From contig NZ_KE384527.1 in the NCBI RefSeq assembly GCF_000426465.1, positions 62,001 through 126,000 on the forward strand: DNA of 64,000 nt. The letters are read 5' to 3'. Positions 15,695 through 24,637 of the stretch are shown piece after piece. The translations under genes were made by a program, and so were the position numbers. Numbering within the stretch: position 1 is the first letter of the stretch; each line of letters opens with the position of its first letter. The notes beneath the pieces are model-generated. The model was not told the origin of the DNA. It did no database searches and saw only the letters and a list, made by a program, of their open reading frames with translations. Source of the DNA: Epilithonimonas caeni DSM 17710. GTDB taxonomy: Bacteria; Bacteroidota; Bacteroidia; Flavobacteriales; Weeksellaceae.

Positions 15695-15916
15695 TTGAGA
15701 CAACAATCATTGAACTTTAAGACATTGAAAACAATCTTTTTCTTTTTATGCGCTGTTTCGGCCGGATTTTTTAGTGGGGAAATTAAAAATCAATCCACAA
15801 GTTACTTTGGAGCTGATCTGATCAGAAGATTCAATTGGATCTTTGATGCGGAAACGGAACGCGTTTACATCAAGCCAAGTCAATATTTTAATGAACCTTA
15901 TTTCAAGATCCAATAA
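15695..15916 (+). pseudogene. Remnant of an aspartyl-protease-family protein
   Basis: The frame runs from a TTG at 15695 for 73 codons without an internal ATG. A hydrophobic N-terminal stretch is followed directly by F-G-A-D-L-I-R-R-F-N-W-I-F-D and Y-I-K-P-S-Q-Y-F-N-E-P-Y. As I recall, that is how retropepsin-like aspartyl protease proteins of Bacteroidota end (G-x-x-L-L-x-R-F-x-V-I-F-D...Y-L-K-P-N). The catalytic D-T/S-G units are absent. It looks like a gene that kept its two ends and lost the middle. A short functional protein cannot be excluded. Confidence 0.5.
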
Positions 15917-15917
15917 T

Positions 15918-16832
15918 TCAGTTGAAGGCCGCCCGAAATTCTAACGGACTTTGATTAGTTTTACTTTTAAATAATTTGCTGAAGCTCTGCGAATGCTCAA
16001 ACCCGAGTTCGTATGCAATCTCACTTACCGATAATCCGGTGGTCGACAGTTTTTCTTTGGCTTTTTCAATCAGTTTTTCGTGGATGTGCTGTTGTGTCGT
16101 CTGACCTGTCAGCTGCTTCAGAAGGCTTCCCAGATATTTTACCGAAATATGGAGTGAATCTGCTACAAGCTGAACGCTCGGTAAACCTTTCGATACTAAA
16201 TCTTCATCATTAAAATAATTCTGCAGCAGCTCTTCCATCTGCTCCAGAATTTTATGATTGCTCTTTTTCCTGGTCAGGAATTGCCTCTGGTAAAACCTTT
16301 CCGAATAATTAAGCAAAGTTTCCAGATGCGAAATCATAATATCCTGGCTGAATTTATCAATATTCGACTGATATTCGTTTTGAATAATGGCTACTATTCC
16401 ATTCAGAATATTTTTTTCTTTTTCCGATAAGAATAAGGCCTCGTTCACAGAATAGCCAAAAAACTCATATTTCTTTATTGTTTTGGCTAAAGAAGTTCCC
16501 CAAAGGAAATCAGGATGAATGAGCAAAACCCAGCCGGAAAGGTCGTCATCCGGTTCCGGTCCGGCTCCTCTCAAAACCTGGTTAGGACCAACAAAATAGA
16601 GCATTCCTTCATCAAAATCGTATGTCTGCTGACCGTAAAAAAGCTTGTTGGTAAAGCCTTTTTTTAGCGAAATATAGTAGAAATCAAATGTTGCACTGAT
16701 TTCGCTGTTGTTATTCGGAACGTTCAAATCGGCATAATTCAAAACACTTATCAACGGATGTTCGGGACTTGGCAAACCGAATGCACGATGCGCTTCTGTA
16801 ATGGTTTTAAAACGAACGGGTTTCGAATTCAT
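15918..16832 (-). CDS. AraC family transcriptional regulator
   Basis: The 304-residue product has an N-terminal cupin-like sensor domain (F-D-F-Y-Y-I-S-L-K-K-G-F-T-N-K-L-F-Y-G) and a C-terminal double helix-turn-helix. The second recognition motif is V-S-E-I-A-Y-E-L-G-F-E-H-S-Q-S-F-S-K-L-F-K, followed by Q-S-P-L-E-F-R. It is the last gene of a tight minus-strand operon that starts with the SDR at 18639 (gaps of 5, 17, 7 and 5 bases), so it probably regulates that operon or responds to its product. Confidence 0.9.
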   Translation of the reverse strand: MNSKPVRFKTITEAHRAFGLPSPEHPLISVLNYADLNVPNNNSEISATFDFYYISLKKGFTNKLFYGQQTYDFDEGMLYFVGPNQVLRGAGPEPDDDLSGWVLLIHPDFLWGTSLAKTIKKYEFFGYSVNEALFLSEKEKNILNGIVAIIQNEYQSNIDKFSQDIMISHLETLLNYSERFYQRQFLTRKKSNHKILEQMEELLQNYFNDEDLVSKGLPSVQLVADSLHISVKYLGSLLKQLTGQTTQQHIHEKLIEKAKEKLSTTGLSVSEIAYELGFEHSQSFSKLFKSKTNQSPLEFRAAFN

Positions 16833-16837
16833 AACAA

Positions 16838-17191
16838 TCAGTTTTTAAAAGGATATTTCAGCCAGATCATGATCAGAGGAATCATCAGGAAAGGAATTTC
16901 CATCAGAACCATTTTAAAATTTCCCACTCTCATAGCCAAAGCCATAATCAAAACGATTGACATTGCGTTAAGGACATTTCCGAGGAAAAAAGTCCTAGGA
17001 ATAAGTAACAAAATGGTAATCAATATAATTGAAACCCCGAGAACGGGAATATACGTTTCGCTGATTCCCAACTCGTTCATCATCTTGAGAGATTGTGGAT
17101 TGCTTTTATAATTAAAACTATCCCAGCCGTGTTTCAGATTCAGAAAGACCGAAGTAATCAGTAATATCAAAGAAATTATACTTTTAATCAT
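16838..17191 (-). CDS. DoxX-like small membrane protein
   Basis: The 117-residue protein has four predicted transmembrane helices (M-I-K-S-I-I-S-L-I-L-L, Y-I-P-V-L-G-V-S-I-I-L-I-T, V-L-N-A-M-S-I-V-L-I-M-A, and I-P-L-I-M-I-W-L near the end). Size and helix layout fit DoxX-like proteins, which are often paired with AraC regulators and oxidoreductases. Activity is unknown. It is 5 bases upstream of the AraC gene. Confidence 0.7.
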   Translation of the reverse strand: MIKSIISLILLITSVFLNLKHGWDSFNYKSNPQSLKMMNELGISETYIPVLGVSIILITILLLIPRTFFLGNVLNAMSIVLIMALAMRVGNFKMVLMEIPFLMIPLIMIWLKYPFKN

Positions 17192-17198
17192 TGTATTT

Positions 17199-17393
17199 TT
17201 ATTTTAGGATAAATTTAAAAAATAAATAATTGACTGCGAATCCGACAGGAATTCCTATCAATGCTGACCTCAAGGCTTGTTTTGCTTTCTTGGGAAAAGA
17301 ATTTCTATGTCTGAAATATAAAATAATACCCAATGGAGGCAACATTTGAGATAATAAAGTCCAATGTGTTGCCAGTTTTTCGTTATTGCTCAT
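17199..17393 (-). CDS. Small membrane protein, unknown
   Basis: The 64-residue product has two hydrophobic segments separated by a basic turn (H-R-N-S-F-P-K-K-A-K-Q-A-L-R). It sits between the DUF2147 and DoxX-like genes with short gaps and must be co-transcribed. I do not recognise the family. Confidence 0.65.
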   Translation of the reverse strand: MSNNEKLATHWTLLSQMLPPLGIILYFRHRNSFPKKAKQALRSALIGIPVGFAVNYLFFKFILK

Positions 17394-17410
17394 TTTCTAA
17401 TTTTTAAATA

Positions 17411-17857
17411 TTACTGGATTCTTCTGAATTTCATCGTTTTTCCTAGAAGGGAAACTCCCATATATCCTCTGAACTGCAGATTATTGATGTCGGTAAGCTT
17501 TGCTTTCAGGCTATAAGAATTTCCGTCACTTGGATTATATAGTTTCCCTCCGGAATACTCACCATCATCAAATGTTAGATTGGTGATGTTAATAATATTT
17601 TGACGGGAACGGTTTCTTAACTTTGCGTCAGGATTTTTAAGATCTTTTTTCGGGGTTTTTCCGTCAGCTTCAAACATATTGGATGCCCAGAGAAGTTTCC
17701 CGAAATATTTTCCGTTCTGTGGGAAGATCTCAAATTTCAATTTCACATCGCCGTCAATGCTTTGCCAGTTTCCAATAATCTTATCTGCCGAGAGTTTTTG
17801 AGCAAATGATAGAGATGATATCAGAATCATCATCGATAAAAGAAATAACTTTTTCAT
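17411..17857 (-). CDS. DUF2147-type exported protein
   Basis: The 148-residue product has a signal peptide ending S-F-A and a lipocalin-like beta-rich body. Diagnostic for DUF2147 are the start I-I-G-N-W-Q-S-I-D-G, the central K-N-P-D-A-K-L-R-N-R and Y-S-G-G-K-L-Y-N-P-S-D-G-N-S-Y-S, and the end L-Q-F-R-G-Y-M-G-V-S-L-L-G-K-T. It is predicted to be periplasmic and may bind a hydrophobic ligand. It lies 5 bases after the SDR gene in the same operon. Confidence 0.85.
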   Translation of the reverse strand: MKKLFLLSMMILISSLSFAQKLSADKIIGNWQSIDGDVKLKFEIFPQNGKYFGKLLWASNMFEADGKTPKKDLKNPDAKLRNRSRQNIINITNLTFDDGEYSGGKLYNPSDGNSYSLKAKLTDINNLQFRGYMGVSLLGKTMKFRRIQ

Positions 17858-17862
17858 ATCAA

Positions 17863-18639
17863 TTAATTTTGGATATTTTTCATTTTTTTGAATTCGCTAT
17901 GTCCGAATTTCAGCAACATATTCGGAAAAAGCCTGGATGCAAGTTTGATGATACCCACCATCGGAGGTTTCAGTTCTTTTTTGTCTTTCAGTAATCCCTG
18001 GATCGCGACATTCACCATTTTATCAACATCCATCATCATTTTTGGGTTAGGTTTTACCGCCCAATCGTTTTGCAGATTCGTATTTACACCGGGAGGAATC
18101 ATCTCAAAAACTTTCACATTGGTATTTTCCAATTGCAATCGCAAAGCTTGCGTATAAGCATGAACACCTGCTTTTGTTGCGCTGTAGATCGGGGCAGAAG
18201 AATAGGACATGAAAGCAATCGCCGAAGATACATTGACGATCCCTGCCGATTTCTTTTTGAGCAAATGTGGCAGGAACTGGTGAACCATTTGGATAGTTCC
18301 GGAAAGATTGGTGGTAATCTCACGATTGATATTTTCGAGGTCGAGACTTCTGTCCTGCAAATCAATGAGACGCATCAAACCGGCATTGTTGATAATGATA
18401 TTCAGATCCGGGAACAGTGTAGTAACCGTATCATATAAATCTTTGATATCTTTGGGATTACTTACATCACTTTGGAAGGTATGAATGTTTGGGAATTTTG
18501 CCTTCGTATTCTCCAATGCTTTGATATTTCGACCGGTGACAATGATGTTTGCACCTTGTTCGGTCAATTGTTTTACGAGTTCCAACCCTATCCCACTGGT
18601 TCCGCCTGTGATGAGAACGGTGCTGTTTTTTAGTTGCAT
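17863..18639 (-). CDS. Short-chain dehydrogenase/reductase (DltE-like)
   Basis: The 258-residue product is a classical SDR: T-G-G-T-S-G-I-G near residue 10 for the nucleotide, N-N-A-G in the middle, and the S...Y-S-A-T-K catalytic triad (V-S-S-A...P-I-Y-S-A-T-K-A-G). The loop Q-D-R-S-L-D-L-E-N-I-N-R-E-I is typical of the DltE/YoxD type. The substrate is unknown. It is the first gene of the five-gene operon that runs down to the AraC regulator. Confidence 0.9.
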   Translation of the reverse strand: MQLKNSTVLITGGTSGIGLELVKQLTEQGANIIVTGRNIKALENTKAKFPNIHTFQSDVSNPKDIKDLYDTVTTLFPDLNIIINNAGLMRLIDLQDRSLDLENINREITTNLSGTIQMVHQFLPHLLKKKSAGIVNVSSAIAFMSYSSAPIYSATKAGVHAYTQALRLQLENTNVKVFEMIPPGVNTNLQNDWAVKPNPKMMMDVDKMVNVAIQGLLKDKKELKPPMVGIIKLASRLFPNMLLKFGHSEFKKMKNIQN

Positions 18640-18746
18640 TTGTTTTTCTTTTTGTTATTGCAAAGTTCCGCAAGCGCAAGAAAAACGATGTATCCAAAAG
18701 TCATGTTGTTGTAGCTGAAAGTCTGTGATCGATCTGTTTTCAACAA

Positions 18747-18779
18747 AAAAAACCTCATCAGATAGATGAGGTTTTTTAT
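18747..18779. terminator. Bidirectional terminator
   Basis: AACCTCATC (18751-18759) pairs with GATGAGGTT (18765-18773) around AGATA. There is an A-run before and a T-run after, so it can stop transcripts in both directions. It serves the minus-strand lipoprotein gene that ends at 18793. Confidence 0.85.
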
Positions 18780-18792
18780 TTAGTTTAAAAGT

Positions 18793-19095
18793 TTATTTTA
18801 GGCTTTTGACCCTGATCATTCCTTTGTTCTCATGATACATCATACACATAATTTTGCCGTCTCTTTCCGGACATTTATCCGTATTGTCATAGACCAAAGA
18901 TACTTTTTCGCCGTCTTTTTTAGATTCCAGAATTTCGGCATTACAAACCAAATAATCTTCATTCTCGGCTACTCTCAGGTATGTTCCTGTACAGTCTCGT
19001 ACAATAGTCCCTGTGTTCAGCCTGTCGTGAACAGTTGCGCAGGAGAATAATAACATTGAGAAAATCCCTAAAGATAAAATGTGTGATATTTTCAT
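18793..19095 (-). CDS. Small lipoprotein
   Basis: The 100-residue protein has a type II signal peptide with lipobox L-F-S-C, then Cys-rich beta-type sequence (V-R-D-C-T-G-T-Y, Y-L-V-C-N, K-C-P-E-R-D-G, M-C-M-M-Y). Four Cys in the mature part could form disulfides. It is a predicted membrane lipoprotein of unknown function, monocistronic and followed by its own terminator. Confidence 0.8.
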   Translation of the reverse strand: MKISHILSLGIFSMLLFSCATVHDRLNTGTIVRDCTGTYLRVAENEDYLVCNAEILESKKDGEKVSLVYDNTDKCPERDGKIMCMMYHENKGMIRVKSLK

Positions 19096-19169
19096 AGATT
19101 TTTATTTGATTTAAAAGTACAATAAATTATCATATTATAATGATTTTACTAACTTTGATAAAATTATAA

Positions 19170-19412
19170 ATGATGGATATTTCTAAACAAACGCTTTATC
19201 AAGAAATTACAGACAAATTAAAAAATGTTCCAAAAGAAGTCCTGGAAAGGATTTCGGCTTATTTATCTGAAATTGATGATAATAAAGAACATAATTTCGA
19301 ACTTTCTGAAGAACAAAAAAAAAGTCTTTCCAAAATAAAAGAACGTCCTTATTCTGAACATACAGAAATCAATATTTTTCTGAACGAAATGAGTGAAAAA
19401 TATGGCATTTAA
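19170..19412 (+). CDS. Antitoxin-like protein of a ParE/RelE-type pair
   Basis: The 80-residue acidic, helical protein directly precedes and overlaps a RelE/ParE-fold toxin gene by 11 bases, the normal antitoxin position. The C-terminal half (L-S-E-E-Q-K-K-S-L-S-K-I-K-E-R-P, then F-L-N-E-M-S-E-K-Y-G-I) looks like the toxin-neutralising tail of such antitoxins. No clear DNA-binding motif is visible. It starts at 19170 with a second ATG at 19173. Confidence 0.75.
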   Translation: MMDISKQTLYQEITDKLKNVPKEVLERISAYLSEIDDNKEHNFELSEEQKKSLSKIKERPYSEHTEINIFLNEMSEKYGI

Positions 19413-19695
19413 AGTCATTATTTCAGACGAAGCAAAATTAGACCTAGAAAATTCATATTTATATTATCAGGAAAACGCAAGCAAAAAAGTTGCAGATAAT
19501 TTTATTAAGGACTTAAGAAAATCAATAAAAATAATTTCTGACAATCCTTATTTTAAAATTTGGTTTGAAGAATTCCGAGCTAAACCATTAGGAAAATATC
19601 CGTTCTTAGTATTTTTCTCTGTTGACAAAAAAGAAAGTACAATTGTAATTGCAAGAGTTTTCCACACTTCACAAAACCCTGAAAAATATCCATAA
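19402..19695 (+). CDS. ParE/RelE-fold toxin
   Basis: From the ATG at 19402 the product is 97 residues. It has the RelE/ParE layout: F-K-V-I-I-S-D-E-A-K-L-D-L-E-N-S-Y-L-Y-Y at the N-terminus, A-D-N-F-I-K-D-L-R-K-S-I-K-I-I in helix 2, R-A-K-P-L-G-K-Y-P-F-L-V-F-F in the strands, and I-V-I-A-R-V-F-H-T-S-Q-N-P at the end. The F-H-T-S-Q-N-P ending is common in the plasmid-stabilisation (ParE-like) branch. Whether it hits gyrase or mRNA is not readable. Confidence 0.85.
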   Translation: MAFKVIISDEAKLDLENSYLYYQENASKKVADNFIKDLRKSIKIISDNPYFKIWFEEFRAKPLGKYPFLVFFSVDKKESTIVIARVFHTSQNPEKYP

Positions 19696-19700
19696 AAAAA

Positions 19701-19725
19701 CCGAAAGACTCATCTTTCGGTTTTT
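19701..19725. terminator. Shared terminator between toxin gene and carB
   Basis: CCGAAAGA (19701-19708) pairs with TCTTTCGG (19713-19720), with T-runs on either strand. It ends the plus-strand toxin-antitoxin transcript and the minus-strand carB transcript. Confidence 0.85.
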
Positions 19726-19746
19726 CATTTTTATAAAGTTAGGAAA

Positions 19747-22700
19747 CTACATCGTTTCCATCTTGAAACTCATACTTTCGATCACTTTCAGAATCGCTTC
19801 CACCGTATCCATTGATGTCAGACAAGGAACGCCGTTTTCTACGGACATTCTTCGGATCTGGAAACCGTCTCTTTCGGATTGTTTTCCTTTTGTCGTCGTA
19901 TTCACAACATATTGAACTTTACCTTTCTGAATCAAATCAATAAGATTCACATCTTCTTCTCCTATTTTGTAACCGATTTTCGTCTGAATCCCTTTTTCTT
20001 CGAAGTATTTCGCCGTTCCTTCCGTTGCCCAGATCCTGAAACCGATTGTATGAAATCTTCTGGCAATTTCAGAAGCTTCTTCCTTATCTGCATCCGCAAC
20101 TGTGAACAAAATAGAACCATGTGTTGGAACTTTTCTTCCTGCTCCGATTAGTCCTTTATACAAAGCTTTTTCGAAGGTAGAATCTTTCCCCATTACTTCT
20201 CCTGTGGATTTCATTTCAGGTCCTAATTGGATATCAACTTTCGTCAATTTGCTGAAAGAGAAGACCGGAACTTTCACGAAGATCCCTTCTTTATTTGGAA
20301 TCAATCCTGATTGGTAACCAAGGTCTTTCAGTTTTGTTCCAAGAATTGCTTTTGTTGCCAAATTTGCCATTGGAACATCTGTGATTTTCGATAAGAAAGG
20401 AACGGTTCTGGACGAACGCGGATTCACTTCGATGACGAAAACTTCCCCGCCAGAAATCACGTACTGAATATTCATTAATCCAATGACATTCAATCCTTTT
20501 GCTAATCTTTGGGTATAATCTTCAAGAGTTTTGATTTGAGTTTCCGTCAAAGTCTGAGGCGGATAAACCGCAATAGAATCTCCGGAGTGAACACCTGCCC
20601 TCTCGATATGTTCCATAATTCCTGGAATCACAACGGTTTCACCGTCGGAAATCGCATCTACTTCCACTTCTTTTCCTGTCAGATAACGGTCAATCAAAAC
20701 CGGATGTTCCGGACTTGCATCCACCGCATTTTCCATATAGTGAGCGAGTTCTTTTTCTGAATAAACGATTTCCATCGCTCTTCCTCCCAAAACATAACTC
20801 GGACGAACCAAAACCGGATAACCGATTTCGTTGGCAATCACAATCGCTTCTTCTTTGGAAGTCGAAGTTTTCCCTAACGGTTGTGGAATTCCTAAATCCT
20901 GAAGTGCTTTTTCAAATTTATCTCTATTCTCAGCCCTGTCCAAATCTTCCAAAGAAGTTCCCAAAATCTGAACGCCGTGAGCAGCTAATTTATCAGCCAA
21001 ATTAATTGCTGTTTGTCCTCCGAACTGAACCACAACACCTTTTGGTTTTTCGAGTTCAATGATGTTCATTACATCTTCTTCCGCCAAAGGTTCGAAGTAT
21101 AATTTATCCGAAATCGAAAAGTCTGTGGAAACAGTTTCAGGATTTGAGTTGATGATAATCGCCTCGTAACCCATCTGCTGAATTGCCCAAACCGAATGTA
21201 CCGTTGCATAGTCAAACTCAACTCCTTGTCCAATTCTGATTGGTCCTGAACCCAAAACGATGATTTTCTCTTTGTCAGAAACCACGCTTTCGTTTTCTTC
21301 TTCATAAGTTCCGTAGAAATAAGGCGTTTCCGATTCAAATTCAGCAGCGCAAGTGTCCACCATTTTGTAAACCGGCATTATTCCATTATCTTTTCTGAAC
21401 TGGAACACTTCTTTCTGGGTTGTTTCCCAAAGATGTGCGATATTCAAATCTGCGAAACCTAACTTCTTAGCCTCAAGAAGAATTTCTTTATCAAATTTAT
21501 TTTCTTTGATTGTCGTTTCGAAGTCAATCAGTTTCTTGATTTTCCAGATGAAGAATTTATCGATTTTGCTCCATTCCACAATCTGTTCCCAATCGTAACC
21601 TCTTCGTAAGGCATCACCGATAATGAACAATCTTTCGTCATCACAAACCCGGATTCTTCTTTCGATTTCTTCTGCTGTTAAAGCTTCGGCTTGTTTTTTC
21701 TTTAATCCTAAATGACGGATTCCTGTTTCCAAAGAACGAATGGCTTTTTGCAATGATTCTTCGAAGTTTCTACCGATAGCCATTACTTCCCCAGTCGCTT
21801 TCATCTGCGTTGATAACCTTCTATCAGCTGTTTCGAATTTATCGAATGGGAATCTCGGGAATTTAGTCACCACATAATCCAACGCTGGTTCGAAACAAGC
21901 ATAAGAAGTTCCTGTTACCGGATTTTTGATTTCGTCCAAGGTTAAACCGACCGCGATTTTCGCTGCGATTTTGGCAATCGGATAACCTGTTGCTTTACTT
22001 GCCAAAGCAGATGAGCGCGACACTCTCGGATTTACTTCGATGATATAATAATTAAAAGAATGCGGGTCTAATGCCAGCTGAACATTACATCCACCTTCGA
22101 TTCCTAAAGCTCTGATGATTTTCAGAGAAGCATTTCTCAACAACTGATATTCTCTGTCAGAAAGCGTCTGCGAAGGCGCGACCACAATAGAATCTCCTGT
22201 ATGAACTCCAACAGGGTCGATGTTTTCCATATTACAAACCACGATAGCGTTGTCGTTGGAATCACGCATTACCTCATATTCAATTTCTTTGAATCCGGCG
22301 ATTGACCTTTCAATCAGACATTGTGTTACCGGTGAATATTTCAAGCCCAATTCAGCAATTTCTTTCAGTTCCGTTTCGTTGGAAGCTATTCCCCCGCCTG
22401 TTCCGCCCATTGTAAAGGCAGGACGGACAATCACAGGATAACCGATTCTATCTGCAAAATCCAAAGCCCCCTGAACTGTGTTTACGATGTCGGATTCCGG
22501 AACCGGTTCGTTCAGTTCTCGCATCAGTTCACGGAACAGATCTCTGTCTTCCGCCTGATTGATGGCTGAAAGTTTGGTTCCTAAAACTTCCACTTTACAT
22601 TCTTCAAGAATTCCGGATTTCTGTAATTCAACCGCCATATTGAGTCCGGTTTGTCCTCCCAAAGTCGGAAGAAGCGCATCCGGACGTTCTTTGCGAATGA

Positions 22701-22926
22701 TTCTGGAAACGAATTCCAAAGAAATCGGTTCAATATAAACTTTGTCGGCAATCTCCACATCCGTCATTATGGTTGCAGGATTGGAATTGATCAAAATCAC
22801 TTTATAGCCTTCTTCCTTCAAAGAAAGGCAAGCCTGTGTTCCCGAATAATCAAATTCCGCAGCCTGACCAATAATGATTGGGCCTGAGCCTATTACTAAA
22901 ATTGTTTTTATGTCTGTTCTTTTCAT
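19747..22926 (-). CDS. carB: Carbamoyl-phosphate synthase large subunit
   Basis: The 1059-residue length is normal. It makes carbamoyl phosphate from bicarbonate, ammonia delivered by CarA, and two ATP. Both ATP-grasp halves are visible: [17 protein letters not shown] at the start, G-G-T-G-G-G-I-A in the first half, then [17 protein letters not shown] and [11 protein letters not shown] in the second. The C-terminal MGS-like allosteric domain is at about 930-1059. carA lies upstream on the same strand but is separated by a foreign-looking four-helix gene. The product feeds both pyrB and argF' in this window. Confidence 0.97.
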   Translation of the reverse strand: MKRTDIKTILVIGSGPIIIGQAAEFDYSGTQACLSLKEEGYKVILINSNPATIMTDVEIADKVYIEPISLEFVSRIIRKERPDALLPTLGGQTGLNMAVELQKSGILEECKVEVLGTKLSAINQAEDRDLFRELMRELNEPVPESDIVNTVQGALDFADRIGYPVIVRPAFTMGGTGGGIASNETELKEIAELGLKYSPVTQCLIERSIAGFKEIEYEVMRDSNDNAIVVCNMENIDPVGVHTGDSIVVAPSQTLSDREYQLLRNASLKIIRALGIEGGCNVQLALDPHSFNYYIIEVNPRVSRSSALASKATGYPIAKIAAKIAVGLTLDEIKNPVTGTSYACFEPALDYVVTKFPRFPFDKFETADRRLSTQMKATGEVMAIGRNFEESLQKAIRSLETGIRHLGLKKKQAEALTAEEIERRIRVCDDERLFIIGDALRRGYDWEQIVEWSKIDKFFIWKIKKLIDFETTIKENKFDKEILLEAKKLGFADLNIAHLWETTQKEVFQFRKDNGIMPVYKMVDTCAAEFESETPYFYGTYEEENESVVSDKEKIIVLGSGPIRIGQGVEFDYATVHSVWAIQQMGYEAIIINSNPETVSTDFSISDKLYFEPLAEEDVMNIIELEKPKGVVVQFGGQTAINLADKLAAHGVQILGTSLEDLDRAENRDKFEKALQDLGIPQPLGKTSTSKEEAIVIANEIGYPVLVRPSYVLGGRAMEIVYSEKELAHYMENAVDASPEHPVLIDRYLTGKEVEVDAISDGETVVIPGIMEHIERAGVHSGDSIAVYPPQTLTETQIKTLEDYTQRLAKGLNVIGLMNIQYVISGGEVFVIEVNPRSSRTVPFLSKITDVPMANLATKAILGTKLKDLGYQSGLIPNKEGIFVKVPVFSFSKLTKVDIQLGPEMKSTGEVMGKDSTFEKALYKGLIGAGRKVPTHGSILFTVADADKEEASEIARRFHTIGFRIWATEGTAKYFEEKGIQTKIGYKIGEEDVNLIDLIQKGKVQYVVNTTTKGKQSERDGFQIRRMSVENGVPCLTSMDTVEAILKVIESMSFKMETM

Positions 22927-23036
22927 TTTTTTATTAGATTTCAGATGTGAGACATCAGATTTTAGACGCTCTCTTTGAAAATATTTTTATTATTGTATTT
23001 CAAATGCGAGATATTTAAATTTCTCACTTAGAAAAT

Positions 23037-23390
23037 TTATTTTTTTAGATTGTTTTTGAATGTATAAATCATTCTTTGAATTTCATTTAGATTTAATATT
23101 AGAATATTTATTTTTTCCGAGTCAAGCAAACCTAATTCTCTTGTGAGAATTAATTGCGTTTGCAGTTCAAATGAGGAAGCATTAGCAATTCCAAGAAAAT
23201 GATAAAATTCTTTATCATTATTTCTACCTGCTCCTTCCGCAATATTTGATGGAATTGAAACTACAGACCTTTTGATTTGAGAAATCAAACCAAATTTTTC
23301 ATCTTTTGGTAAATCAGCACAAATGATGTAAACTTCTTTTGCAAGTCCTATTGATTTTTGCCAGAAAAGTAATTTTTCAAAATTATGCAT
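23037..23390 (-). CDS. Four-helix bundle protein (S23 / 23S rRNA-IVP family)
   Basis: The 117-residue product matches the S23/IVP family: F-E-K-L-L-F-W-Q-K-S-I-G-L-A-K-E-V-Y at the start, L-I-S-Q-I-K-R-S-V-V-S-I-P-S-N-I-A-E-G-A-G-R in the middle, and F-Y-H-F-L-G-I-A-N-A-S-S-F-E-L-Q-T-Q near the end. These proteins often sit in rRNA intervening sequences or stand alone in Bacteroidota genomes, and the related Avd serves diversity-generating retroelements. No reverse transcriptase or template repeat is nearby. It is inserted between carA and carB, so it probably arrived later. Confidence 0.85.
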   Translation of the reverse strand: MHNFEKLLFWQKSIGLAKEVYIICADLPKDEKFGLISQIKRSVVSIPSNIAEGAGRNNDKEFYHFLGIANASSFELQTQLILTRELGLLDSEKINILILNLNEIQRMIYTFKNNLKK

Positions 23391-23432
23391 AATATAAAAG
23401 TCTGTTATCTGATGTCTAATATCTGCAATCTA

Positions 23433-24506
23433 TTATTTCTTAAAATCCTCCATCAAAGTGATGAAATCATCAAAAAGATAATTCGCATCTTCCGGGCCCG
23501 GACTTGCTTCCGGATGGTATTGAACTGAGAAACAAGGATGAATCTTGTGTTTTACACCTTCGTTTGTTCGGTCATTCAGAGCGATGTGAGTTTCTACTAA
23601 ATCTGTATTTTTCAAAGATTCCTGGTCAATCGCATAACCGTGATTCTGCGAAGTGATTGCGACTTTGTTTTTCTCCAAATCCAAAACAGGATGATTTCCA
23701 CCTCTGTGTCCGAATTTGAGTTTGTACGTTTTTGCACCACAAGCCAGACCAATCAACTGATGACCTAAACAAATCCCGAAAATCGGAACTTTCCCCAACA
23801 ATTTCTGAATCATGCCCAAAGCTTCCGCATTATCTTCCGGGTCACCGGGACCGTTGGAAAGCATTATTCCGTCCGGGTCCATTAGTAGAATTTCTTCTGC
23901 AGTTGTGTCGTGAGAAACCACGATGATGTCACAGTTTCTTTGAGACAATTCGCGGATGATTCCCAATTTGGAACCAAAATCCACCAAAACCACTTTGAAA
24001 CCTCTTCCCGGACTTGCATAAGATGTTTTTGTCGAAACCTGTTCTACTTGATTTGTAGGGAAATTGGTTGCTTTTAGTTCTTCGATTACGGCTTTTTCGT
24101 CTGCATCTGCATTTACGATTTTTCCTTTTTCAACGCCTTTGTTTCTAAGGATTCTTGTCAATCTTCTGGTATCGATTCCGGAGATTCCTGATAGATTTTT
24201 CTTTTGGAACAATTCGTCCAAAGTGATTTGAGTTCTGAAATTGGAAGGCAAATCACATAATTCTTTCACAATCAAACCTTTGATTGCAGGTTCTATACTT
24301 TCGTAATCATCACGATTAATTCCGTAATTTCCGATCAAAGGATAAGTCATACAAACGATTTGTCCGCAATAACTTGGGTCAGAAATCAGTTCCTGATAAC
24401 CCGTCATTCCCGTGTTGAACACCACTTCTCCCGCAGTGTCCTGCTCTGCTCCGAATCCCGTTCCGTAAAAAACTTCGCCGGATTCTAATATTAACTTCTT
24501 TTTCAT
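23433..24506 (-). CDS. carA: Carbamoyl-phosphate synthase small subunit
   Basis: From the ATG at 24506 (M-K-K-K-L-I-L-E-S-G) the product is 357 residues. The N-terminal domain has G-E-V-V-F-N-T-G-M-T-G-Y-Q-E. The class I glutaminase has the nucleophile in G-I-C-L-G-H-Q and the His/Glu in Y-H-P-E-A-S-P-G-P. It releases ammonia from glutamine for CarB. It lies downstream of pyrB but after a terminator-like hairpin, so it may have its own promoter or be controlled by read-through. Confidence 0.96.
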   Translation of the reverse strand: MKKKLILESGEVFYGTGFGAEQDTAGEVVFNTGMTGYQELISDPSYCGQIVCMTYPLIGNYGINRDDYESIEPAIKGLIVKELCDLPSNFRTQITLDELFQKKNLSGISGIDTRRLTRILRNKGVEKGKIVNADADEKAVIEELKATNFPTNQVEQVSTKTSYASPGRGFKVVLVDFGSKLGIIRELSQRNCDIIVVSHDTTAEEILLMDPDGIMLSNGPGDPEDNAEALGMIQKLLGKVPIFGICLGHQLIGLACGAKTYKLKFGHRGGNHPVLDLEKNKVAITSQNHGYAIDQESLKNTDLVETHIALNDRTNEGVKHKIHPCFSVQYHPEASPGPEDANYLFDDFITLMEDFKK

Positions 24507-24602
24507 TTTTACTTTTTTAGATTCAAGAACCAAGATCTCAGATTTTAGACTTTCCCTTGGCTCTTGTTTCTTCTATCTTTTTTCTTTATTTCAATTTTTA
24601 CT

Positions 24603-24627
24603 CAAAAAAAACACGCCCGAAAGCGTG
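24603..24627 (-). terminator. Terminator between pyrB and carA
   Basis: On the minus strand CACGC (24627-24623) pairs with GCGTG (24616-24612) around TTTCGG and is followed by a run of eight T. It lies 11 bases after the pyrB stop. Confidence 0.8.
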
Positions 24628-24637
24628 AATCAATATT

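Noticed and set aside
23037-23390. Diversity-generating retroelement (Avd-like protein)
   Set aside because: No reverse transcriptase, template repeat or variable repeat is visible near the four-helix gene.
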